From Planctomycetota bacterium (GTDB taxonomy: Bacteria; Planctomycetota; B15-G4; SIAN01): 64,000 nt of DNA. Of this stretch, positions 34,265-41,296 are shown one piece after another. The position numbers and the translations under genes were made by a program. The stretch lies in contig JAEUIC010000005.1 in NCBI GenBank assembly GCA_016795285.1, positions 372,001 through 436,000 on the forward strand. Direction: 5' to 3'. The notes under the pieces were generated by a model. That model was not told the origin of the DNA and did not search any database. It worked only from the letters and a program-made list of their open reading frames with translations. How positions within the stretch are numbered: position 1 is the first letter of the stretch; each line of letters opens with the position of its first letter.

Positions 34265-34696
34265 TCAGAACGGCAGCTCCTCGTCACCGCCCCCGCTGCC
34301 CCCGCCACCTCCGCCGCCCCCGCCCGCCGGCGGCAGCTCGGGCGCGCCTTCGCCTACGGGTGCCGCCCCCTTCCGCCGCTTCCGTTTGCGCGGCGCAGCG
34401 TCCTCTTCCGCGCCTTCGCCATCGTCCGTTCCCGGCGTCGCCGCATCGGCCGCCGCGTCGTCCTCGTCGAGGTCCTTCAGCACCTCGACGACGCGCGCCT
34501 CGGTCGCCTTCAGCTTGGCGCGGCAGACCTTGAGCAGCGCGACGGCGCGCTCGACCTTCTGGCCGAGCTCGTCGACGTCGACCTCGTCGCGGTCGATCGA
34601 CGCCAGCAGCCGCTCGATCTCGAGGACGGCGTCGGCGTAGCGCACCGCGTCCGGCTCGCCGCCCGCGGCCTGCAGTTCTTCGCGTTCACGACCCAT
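34265..34696 (-). CDS. xseB: exodeoxyribonuclease VII small subunit with long acidic tail
   Basis: 143 residues, about twice the usual 70-90. The XseB helical pair lies at about 20-75 (VLEIERLLASIDRDEVDVDE and VERAVALLKVCRAKLKATEA). The rest is an acidic and basic linker, a poly-Gly run and the final DEELPF, which mimics the acidic C-terminal tip of single-stranded DNA-binding protein (DDDIPF in E. coli). ExoVII degrades single-stranded DNA; XseB assembles on XseA. The ATG at 34696 has AAGGAG at the best spacing (8 bases) and overlaps the xseA end by 11 bases. Confidence 0.85.
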   Translation of the reverse strand: MGREREELQAAGGEPDAVRYADAVLEIERLLASIDRDEVDVDELGQKVERAVALLKVCRAKLKATEARVVEVLKDLDEDDAAADAATPGTDDGEGAEEDAAPRKRKRRKGAAPVGEGAPELPPAGGGGGGGGGSGGGDEELPF

Positions 34697-36443
34697 CGCC
34701 ATGACTCCTTCCGACGCGCACCACCGTCGCATCGACCTCACCGCGACTCAAGCGCGCCGAGAGCTTCGCCCCCGGCGCGAGCTGCGCCGCATCGCGCACC
34801 GTCCGCCCGGCCGCATCGCGCACGATCGCGAAGCCGCGCCGCAAGGTCGCCTGCGGATGGAGCGACGCCGCGCGCAGGTCGAGATCGACCAGCCGCGCCG
34901 CGCGCCGCTGCAGCGCCGCCACCAGCCGCGCCGGCTCGAACCGCTCGATCAGCTTCGCGAGCAGCGACGCGCGCAGCCGTCCGTGGCCGCGCGCCAGCTC
35001 GCCGAGACGCACGCGCGCATCGGCGAGGCGACCGCGCGCGCCGCGCAGCCCCGCCTGCAGCGCCGACGGCAAGCGCGCCTGCGCCGCCGCCAGCCGCTCG
35101 CGCGCACCGCGCCCCGCCGCATCGGCGCCCGCCGCGACCGCCGCCGCGACGCGACGCAGCCGCTCGCGCTCGGCGGGCAGCGCGCGACCGAGCCGCTCGC
35201 GCAGCGCGGCGGCCGCTTGCGCGAGGCGCAGCTCGAACGCCGCCACCCGGTCGACCAGCGCGGCGGCGGCAGCCGTCGGCGTCTTCTCGCTGTGGGCGAT
35301 CAGGTCGACCACCGAGACGTCGCGCTGGTGGCCGATGCCGGAGATCACCTTGAGCGGCGAGGTCGCGACGGCGAGCGCCACCTGCAGGTGGTCGAACCCC
35401 ATCAAGTCGGTCTTCGCCCCGCCGCCGCGCACGATGGCGACCGCGTCGAACTGCTCGGCGCGCGCCTCGAACCAGGCGAGCGCCGCGGCGAGCCCGCGCT
35501 CGAGGCCGGCGCCCTGCACGCGCGTGTCGGCGACGGTGATCGCGAAGGCGTAGCCGCTGCGGCCGAGCTCGTTGACGAAGTCGTTGTAGGCGTCGGAACC
35601 GGCCGAGGTGATCAACCCGACGCGCAGCGGCACCAGCGGCCACGGCAGCGACCGGTTGCGCTCGCGCAGGCCGCGGCGGTCGAGCTCGGCCAGCACCTTC
35701 GCGCGATCCTGCGCCAGCTTGCCGAGCGTGTGGACCGGATCGACGTCCTCGACGACGAGCTGGAAGCTCCCCTTCGGCGCGTAGAGCTCGACGCGCACGG
35801 CGAGGCGCACCTCGAGGCCGTCGTCGAGCTCGAAGGGCGACGGCGACGCGGCGAGCTTCTTCTCGATCTCGCGGCGCGCCGACGCGAAGAGCACGGCGGC
35901 GACGGTCGCGCGCACCACGCCCCCTTCGCCCTCGGCCGCCTTCTCGAGCAGCTCGAACCAGACGTGCGGCCGATGGCGGCTGCGCGCGAAGCCGGCGATC
36001 TCGCCCACCACCCAGAGCCGTTCCGGGAAGGCGCCGCGCAGCACCTGCTGCACGCGGGCGTTCAGCGCGGAGACGCTCCAGGAGTCGGGCGCGGAGCCGG
36101 GCGCGCTCGCGGCGTTGCTCGCCGGCGCGCTCGACTGCGCGACGCCACCGACCGCCGCGACAGACGCAGGAGCACTCGCCGCCGCCGGCTTGGCGCCGGC
36201 CGCATCGGGCGCCCCGCCGCGCGCCGCGTACGCCTCGCGCACGGCGGCGGTCAGCTCGAAGCCGTGCGGCAGCAGCAGGTCGACCACCTCGACCACGACG
36301 TCGAGCGGCGCGCTCCAGCAGCGGTTCAGCTTGTCGAAGCTGCGCCGCGACAGCCCGCGCACCACGTCGACCAGCGTCGGGTGGTAGGGGAAGCGGATGA
36401 CGACCTTGCCGTCGCCGTCGAGCTCGATCGAACGACCCGCCAC
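34686..36443 (-). CDS. xseA: exodeoxyribonuclease VII large subunit with N-terminal HARP-like domain
   Basis: 585 residues, longer than the usual 400-450. ExoVII core: OB-fold from SVSALNARVQQVLRGAFP (about 122-215), catalytic region with GLITSAGSDAYNDF, VRGGGAKTDLMGFD and SGIGHQRDVSVVDLIAH, a long coiled coil, and the C-terminal RRGFAIVRD. The extra ~115 residues at the front begin with a compact domain (about 5-75), FPYHPTLVDVVRGL then RRSFDKLNRCWSAPLD. Its pattern matches the HARP domain of SMARCAL1-like annealing helicases; an Ala/Pro linker follows. GTG start 36443 lies directly after the selenoprotein gene stop, with AGGAG 7 bases upstream. Confidence 0.9.
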   Translation of the reverse strand: MAGRSIELDGDGKVVIRFPYHPTLVDVVRGLSRRSFDKLNRCWSAPLDVVVEVVDLLLPHGFELTAAVREAYAARGGAPDAAGAKPAAASAPASVAAVGGVAQSSAPASNAASAPGSAPDSWSVSALNARVQQVLRGAFPERLWVVGEIAGFARSRHRPHVWFELLEKAAEGEGGVVRATVAAVLFASARREIEKKLAASPSPFELDDGLEVRLAVRVELYAPKGSFQLVVEDVDPVHTLGKLAQDRAKVLAELDRRGLRERNRSLPWPLVPLRVGLITSAGSDAYNDFVNELGRSGYAFAITVADTRVQGAGLERGLAAALAWFEARAEQFDAVAIVRGGGAKTDLMGFDHLQVALAVATSPLKVISGIGHQRDVSVVDLIAHSEKTPTAAAAALVDRVAAFELRLAQAAAALRERLGRALPAERERLRRVAAAVAAGADAAGRGARERLAAAQARLPSALQAGLRGARGRLADARVRLGELARGHGRLRASLLAKLIERFEPARLVAALQRRAARLVDLDLRAASLHPQATLRRGFAIVRDAAGRTVRDAAQLAPGAKLSARLSRGEVDATVVRVGRSHGDGS

Positions 36444-37067
36444 TCAGCGCTCCTGCGGCGACGCGCGCCGCGGCTGCGTCCCCTCGTCGCCCTTGGTCGG
36501 GGCGGCAGGATAGAAGTCCTCCGGATCGGTGCCCAGCGCGTCGGCGACGCGGTTGATGTAGTTGAAGTAGGCGATCACCTGCACCGCGTCGTGGATCGCG
36601 CGATCGGAGAGCCCCGCCGCGCGCAGCTCCTCGACCTCGGCGCGGCCGCACGAAGCGGGCGCGCGCGTCAGCTGCTCGGCGTAGCGGCAGAGCGCCCCGT
36701 CGACGGACGCGAGCGCCGCCGTCCGCCAATCGACCTTGGCCGCCGCCACCAGCGCGTCGGCCGCCGCCGCTCCCATCGTCTTCTCGGCCTCCGACCGGAG
36801 GTCGTGCGCGTGCGCCTCCGTTCAGTAGAAGCAGCCGTTCACCCGCGAGACGACCACCGCCAGGAGCTCGCGCTGCACGCGGGTGAGCGGCGACGCGCCG
36901 TGCATCGCGACGCCGTAGTGGCGCATCGAGGCGTCGAGCAGCGGCGGGTTCGGGCTCATCGTCTTCACGATGTTCCAGACCCGTCCCGCGCGCCCGATGG
37001 CGGCGTCGTACTGCGCCTTCAGCGACCCGGTCGCCTCGTGCGGCTCGACCAGCCGGATGTGGGCCAT
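36444..37067 (-). CDS. AhpD/carboxymuconolactone-decarboxylase-family selenoprotein (UGA at residue 82)
   Basis: Read as one 207-residue protein with selenocysteine at position 82 (TGA, 36824-36822). Without readthrough there would be an 81-residue fragment and an unrelated-looking second ORF. With readthrough the frame continues unchanged, and the joined protein has the AhpD active-site pattern: Glu67, then 12 residues on Cys79, Sec82 and His86, i.e. CxxUxxxH in place of CxxCxxxH. The second half (AGLSDRAIHDAVQVIAYFNYINR) is the normal C-terminal helix pair of peroxidase-related CMD proteins. A hairpin fitting bacterial SECIS rules follows the UGA. Start: ATG 37067 with GAGGAG 7 bases upstream. 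The likely role is thiol- or selenol-based peroxide reduction. selA, selB and selC are not in the window. Confidence 0.82.
36785..36824 (-). promoter_or_regulatory. UGA codon and putative bacterial SECIS hairpin
   Basis: On the minus strand the TGA is followed after 25 bases by a four-base apical loop GGTC on a stem CGACCTCC/GGAGGCCG (one A-C mismatch, seven pairs). Known bacterial SECIS criteria are an apical loop 16-37 bases after UGA with a G in its first two positions, as seen here. The element lies inside the coding sequence, as usual in bacteria. Confidence 0.75.
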
Positions 37068-37121
37068 GCAGCGCTCCTCGCGCGAGGCGGGCCGCGCGGC
37101 GCGGCGGCTACCATCGCGGCC

Positions 37122-38552
37122 ATGAACGAGCGGCGACGCTACTCGGTGATCCGGGACCCCGTCCACGGCGACCTCTACCTCACCGACGAGGAGATGGCGC
37201 TGCTCGACACCGCGGCCATGCAGCGGCTGCGCGGCGTGCGGCAGCTCGGCACCGCCTACCTCGTCTATCCGGGCGCGCAGCACACCCGCTTCGAGCACTC
37301 GCTCGGCACCCTCCACCTCACGAGCCGCCTCGTCGCCGCCATCAACCGCAACCGCGAGCTCCGCCCCGAGGGGCTGCTCGGCATCGCGCCCGACGAGGAG
37401 CGGATCGTGCGCGCCGCCGCGCTGCTGCACGACGTGACCCACATCCCGTCGGGCCACTGCATCGAGGACACGCGCGGGATGCTCGAGCGGCACGACTCGG
37501 CGAGCCGCTACCTCGCGCTGCTCGGCGAGTCGAGCGAGCTCGGGACGCTCCTCTCGCGCATGGGGATCCGGCGCGAGGTGCTCGCCGTGCTGCTGCCCGA
37601 CGGCACGCCGGGCTACCCCGAGGTGCCCGCCTGCTGGCGCGAGCTCCTCTCCGACACGATCTGCGCCGACCTGCTCGACTACCTGAAGCGCGACGCGCTC
37701 TTCACCGGCCTCAACCTCGCCTACGACGAGCGCGTCCTCTCCTACTTCATGGTCGATCGCGCGAGCGGCCACCTGTTCGTCGATGTGGAGAAGCGCGGCC
37801 TCCTGCGCGAGGACATCCTCTCCGAGCTGCTGCGCGTCCTCGAAGCGCGCTACTTCTTCAGCGAGCGCGTCTACTACCACCACGCGAAGGTGGCGGCCGG
37901 CGCGATGATCGCGCAGATCGTCGAGACGGCGCTGCTCCACGGCGGCTTGCAGCCGGAGCAGCTCCACGCGCTCACCGACGCCGAGCTGCTGCCGCTGCTC
38001 GAGCGCCACATCGCCGCGCCGACCGCCTCGCCGCGCGGCGAGCTCTTCCCGCCGATCCGCAGCGACGTCGCCGAAGAGCTGGCCCGCGCGCGCGAACTCG
38101 CCGCTCGGCTGCGCTGCCGCCGCCTGCTGAAGCGCGCCTGCGTCTGGCCGCTCTACGCCAACCGCGCCGTGCAGCAGGCGCTGCTCGACCGCTTCTTCGC
38201 GCCGGGCCGCCACGCCGAGCGCGCCGCCTTCGAGCGCGAGGTGCGCGAGCAGCTGCGCCGCGCCGGCCACGAGCCGGTCGTGATCCAGCTCTACTGCCCG
38301 TCCCGCAAGATGCAGCTGAAGGAGGCGGCCACCCACGTCCGCTTCCCGGGCGCCCCCGCCATCGCGCCGCTCTCCGACTTCGCCGACCGCATCCCGCGCT
38401 TGGCCGACCTCGAGCGCTCCTACCGCGACCTGTGGAAGCTCTACCTCTTCGCCGGCACCGACGAGCCGCGCGTCCTGACCGAGATCGGCCGCATCGCCGC
38501 GCGCTTGCTGCCCGACGCCGTCAACGTCTACCAGCCCACCGCCGCCCACTGA
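37122..38552 (+). CDS. HD-domain phosphohydrolase (SAMHD1/dGTPase-like)
   Basis: 476 residues. It opens with SVIRDPVHGDLYLTDEE, the family start of COG1078-type HD hydrolases. Metal-site residues are His59 (RFEHSLGT), His103-Asp104 (LLHDVTHIPSGH) and an Asp in ICADLLDYLKRDA near residue 185. Such proteins hydrolyse dNTPs or other nucleotides; the substrate is not known here. Start: ATG 37122. It is divergent from the selenoprotein gene (54 bases between starts). Its last 16 codons and stop are duplicated 362 bases downstream. Confidence 0.88.
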   Translation: MNERRRYSVIRDPVHGDLYLTDEEMALLDTAAMQRLRGVRQLGTAYLVYPGAQHTRFEHSLGTLHLTSRLVAAINRNRELRPEGLLGIAPDEERIVRAAALLHDVTHIPSGHCIEDTRGMLERHDSASRYLALLGESSELGTLLSRMGIRREVLAVLLPDGTPGYPEVPACWRELLSDTICADLLDYLKRDALFTGLNLAYDERVLSYFMVDRASGHLFVDVEKRGLLREDILSELLRVLEARYFFSERVYYHHAKVAAGAMIAQIVETALLHGGLQPEQLHALTDAELLPLLERHIAAPTASPRGELFPPIRSDVAEELARARELAARLRCRRLLKRACVWPLYANRAVQQALLDRFFAPGRHAERAAFEREVREQLRRAGHEPVVIQLYCPSRKMQLKEAATHVRFPGAPAIAPLSDFADRIPRLADLERSYRDLWKLYLFAGTDEPRVLTEIGRIAARLLPDAVNVYQPTAAH

Positions 38553-38568
38553 CGCACTCGAACGCCGC
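38502..38568 (+). repeat. 67-bp direct repeat, copy 1 (3' end of the HD gene)
   Basis: Covers the last 16 codons, the stop and 16 bases after. Matches 38864-38930 with a single visible mismatch (gcactcg versus gcgctcg). Confidence 0.93.
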
Positions 38569-38722
38569 TAACGCGCCGCCGCCCTCACGCTCCCGCGGCA
38601 CTGCCCCTCACCCTCCAGCGCCGCCGCTGACGCGCTCCCGCGCCGCCGCGCGCGCCGCTCGCCTCCTCACCTCGCCCTCATCCGGCGGCGCCCCGCCCAC
38701 CACCTCCCCTACCGCCCTGGTT

Positions 38723-38852
38723 GGGTTTCAGCTGCGAAGCGCGCGCAGCGCCGCTTCGTCAGCTGCAAACCCCGCGCGACGAGCTGCGCGCCGCGCAGTC
38801 TCGTCGCCGCGCGCGTTGAGCTGCGAGCCCCCGGCTCGTCAGCTCCAACGCG
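38723..38852. repeat. three tandem hairpins with the same bulge pattern
   Basis: Hairpin 1 (38723-38772): 6, 6 and 7 base pairs separated by a bulged C and a bulged T on the 3' arm. Hairpin 2 (38778-38805): two 6-bp blocks separated by a bulged T. Hairpin 3 (38812-38852): 6, 6 and 6 base pairs with the same bulged C and T. The inner 12-13-bp cores are spaced by 12 bases. The sequences differ but the architecture is kept. Confidence 0.75.
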
Positions 38853-38863
38853 GTCATCGACGC

Positions 38864-38930
38864 CGCTTGCTGCCCGACGCCGTCAACGTCTACCAGCCCA
38901 CCGCCGCCCACTGACGCGCTCGAACGCCGC
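38864..38930 (+). repeat. 67-bp direct repeat, copy 2
   Basis: Non-coding copy of the end of the HD gene, 362 bases after copy 1. It ends ten bases before the CRTAC1 stop codon on the other strand. Confidence 0.93.
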
Positions 38931-38940
38931 CGCCGGTCGC

Positions 38941-41244
38941 TCAGCCGTCGCTCTTCTCCTGCGCCGCCTCGTTCGGCGCGCAGCAGTCGGTCGCTTCGGG
39001 GAAGGCGTAGCTCTTGCGCTCGGTCGGCTCGAGCGCGCTCGCCCCCTCGACGGCGAGCCACGCGCGCTCCATTGCGACGCCCGGATAGCGCGAGAGCGTG
39101 CCCGAGCCGGGCCAGCGCACTTCGATCGCCTCGATGGCCGTCGCGTCGCCGAGCCCGAGCTCGAGCTGCAGCGACGAGCTGCCGAAGCTGCCGCCGGTGC
39201 CGACCACCTGATGGATGGAGCGGCGGCCGGCCGGCGTCGCGACGTCGACCTTCACGCGTGCACCGTGGCCGGCGCGGTTGGCCTGCACGCCGCGGAAGCG
39301 CAGCGTGATCCAGCGATGGCCATGGCCCGGGTTCGCGAAGAGGACGGTCGGGTAGGCATCGCCCGAGAAGGCGCCGCCCGCCTCGAGGTAGATCTCCTGG
39401 TCGCCGTCGCCGTCGAGATCGGCCCACGCGATGGCGTGCCCCTTCTGGAGGTGGCCGAAGCCGCCGGCCGTCGTGACGTCCTGGAACGTCCCGTCGCCGG
39501 CGTTGCGGAACATGCGGTTGGGCAGCAGCGCGCGCAGGCTCGGCGCGCCGTTGCCGAGGTAGAAGTCGGTGAAGCCGTCGTTGTCGAGGTCGCCGAAGTT
39601 GCTGCCCATGGTCAGCACCGCGCGATCGACGCCCGCCTCCTTCGCGACGTCCCTGAACTTGCCGCCCCCCTCGTTGCGATAGAGGCGCGGCACCGAGGTG
39701 AGCTCCTTGCCGAACAGCAGGTTGCCGACCTCGCTGATCGAGTCGCTGGTGAAGAGGCCGTTGCCGGCGACGAAGAGGTCGAGGCGGCCGTCGTTGTCGT
39801 AGTCGAAGAACCAGGTCGGGAAGCTCATGTGCGGTTCGGCGACGCCCGCGGACGCGGTGACGTCGACGAAGTGGAGCCCCTCGTCGCCCCCCGCCACGTT
39901 CTTCAGCAGGACGTTCGCGCCCTCGCGCCGCGAGTAGTAGAGGTCGACGCGGCCGTCGTCGTCGAAGTCGCCCGCCGCCACCCCCTTCACCCAGCCGACG
40001 ACGTCGGCGCCGACCTCCTCGGCCACCTCGCGGAACGTGCCGTCGCGGTTGCTGAGGTAGAGCTCGCTCGGCTGGTCGTCGCCGTCGGGCTGCGTCTCGT
40101 TGCCGATGATCAGGTCGAGCCAGCCGTCGTTGTCGAGGTCGGCCCACTGCGCCGCCTGCGTCGCGAAGTACGACAGGACGCCCGCCTCCTCGGTCACGTC
40201 CTCGAAGGTGCCGTCGCCGCGGTTGCGCAGCAGCGAGTTGGGCATCCGCCCGATCTCGCCCATCCAGGCGCCGCGCAGCACCAGCACGTCGAAGTCGCCG
40301 TCGTTGTCGTAGTCGGCGTGGCAGCAGTTGAGCCCGCCGGTGAGCCCCTCGAGCCCCGCCTCGCGCGTCCGCTCGACGAAGCGGCCGACCCCCTTGTCGT
40401 CGACGCGCGCCAGGAAGAAGCGCGCCGGATCGTGGAGCCCGATCGAGGTGGTGAAGACGTCGAGCAGCCCGTCGCCGTCGAAGTCCTCGAGGCAGACGCC
40501 GCCCGAGAGCGTCGAGTGGCCGAGGCCGAGCGCCGGCGCGAGGTCGGTGAAGCGGCCGCAATCGTGGCTCGACGCCAGCGCGTCGGGCGGCAGGCGCCAG
40601 CGCTCCGGCACTTGGTCGGGCCAGCGACCGAGCGTCATCGCCGCGAGGTTCAAGAGCCAGCGCGACTCGACGTCGTCCGGGAACTCCGCGCAGAGCTCGA
40701 GGTAGAGCGCGTACGCCTTCTCCGACCCTTCGCGCTCCACGTGCTGCCCGCCCGCCGCGATCGGCGCGAGGCACGACGCGCAGCCGTGGTGGCCGATGCA
40801 GTTCTCGAGCTCGCCGAGGCGTAGCCACGTGATCGCGCGCCACCGCTTCAAGTCGGCCTGGAACTCGGGATCGGGCTTGCCGAAGCGCGCGAGCCACGAC
40901 CGCTCGGCGGCGTCGAACTCGGCGAGCGCCGCGCGCGCGTCGCTCACCTGCACCAGCTCGCGAGCGAGGAGGCGGTGCTTGCGCGGCTCGTCGTCGCTGC
41001 CGAGCGAATCGGCAAGCTGCTCGCGCCGCCACGCGAGGCGCTCGGCGTTCAGGAAGTAGCCCTCGGGCCGCTTGTAGTCGATCTCGTCGGCGAGCTCGGC
41101 GAGCTCGGCGGCCATCCACAAGGTGCCGGAGCTGCGCGGATCGCCGGGCGCGGGGACGGGGCGGCGCGCGTCGAGCCACCACGCGACGCCGGCGGCGGCG
41201 CCCGCGAGCGGGACGGCGGCGAGCAGCAGGGGACGCAGCTTCAT
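38941..41244 (-). CDS. CRTAC1-family FG-GAP/ASPIC-UnbV protein, tandem copy A
   Basis: 767 residues. An N-terminal membrane anchor (residues ~7-25) precedes a helical region (about 30-220) with the Cys pair motif LENCIGHHGCASCLAPI. A beta-propeller of FG-GAP/VCBS repeats follows, each with a Ca2+ loop such as DFDGDGLLDVF, DYDNDGDFDVLV, DLDNDGWLDLI and DLDGDGDQEIYL. The ASPIC/UnbV domain closes the protein (RVKVDVATPAGRR to VRWPGSGTLSRYPG). It is predicted to be exposed on the outer face of the membrane; family members are common in Planctomycetota, with unknown partners. Start: ATG 41244; a GTG at 41253 is also possible. It is 50-60 % like the next gene upstream by eye. Confidence 0.85.
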   Translation of the reverse strand: MKLRPLLLAAVPLAGAAAGVAWWLDARRPVPAPGDPRSSGTLWMAAELAELADEIDYKRPEGYFLNAERLAWRREQLADSLGSDDEPRKHRLLARELVQVSDARAALAEFDAAERSWLARFGKPDPEFQADLKRWRAITWLRLGELENCIGHHGCASCLAPIAAGGQHVEREGSEKAYALYLELCAEFPDDVESRWLLNLAAMTLGRWPDQVPERWRLPPDALASSHDCGRFTDLAPALGLGHSTLSGGVCLEDFDGDGLLDVFTTSIGLHDPARFFLARVDDKGVGRFVERTREAGLEGLTGGLNCCHADYDNDGDFDVLVLRGAWMGEIGRMPNSLLRNRGDGTFEDVTEEAGVLSYFATQAAQWADLDNDGWLDLIIGNETQPDGDDQPSELYLSNRDGTFREVAEEVGADVVGWVKGVAAGDFDDDGRVDLYYSRREGANVLLKNVAGGDEGLHFVDVTASAGVAEPHMSFPTWFFDYDNDGRLDLFVAGNGLFTSDSISEVGNLLFGKELTSVPRLYRNEGGGKFRDVAKEAGVDRAVLTMGSNFGDLDNDGFTDFYLGNGAPSLRALLPNRMFRNAGDGTFQDVTTAGGFGHLQKGHAIAWADLDGDGDQEIYLEAGGAFSGDAYPTVLFANPGHGHRWITLRFRGVQANRAGHGARVKVDVATPAGRRSIHQVVGTGGSFGSSSLQLELGLGDATAIEAIEVRWPGSGTLSRYPGVAMERAWLAVEGASALEPTERKSYAFPEATDCCAPNEAAQEKSDG

Positions 41245-41296
41245 GGTGCGCACTCGCGGGCGGGGAGGAGCGGAGCGGCCGACGGGCGGCGCGGGG

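Larger units (their letters stand above)
38553..38940. other. intergenic, 388 bp: duplication and hairpin array
   Basis: This gap sits between the HD gene and the convergent CRTAC1 gene. It contains ~295 bases of GC-rich sequence enclosed by the 67-bp duplication, with three consecutive hairpins at 38723-38852. No credible gene is present. Confidence 0.7.

Noticed and set aside
36444..36776. Independent 110-residue gene starting at ATG 36776
   Set aside because: Its sequence is the C-terminal half of a CMD/AhpD protein, and the preceding frame is open and family-like across the TGA, so it is part of the selenoprotein.
34701..37121. Upstream extension of the HD phosphohydrolase frame
   Set aside because: The extension is antisense to xseA and the selenoprotein gene; the HD family start (RDPVHGDLYL) lies just after ATG 37122.
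38723..38852. Integron attC sites
   Set aside because: Extra-helical bases and imperfect palindromes are suggestive, but paired RYYYAAC and GTTRRRY boxes are missing and no cassette or integrase is present.
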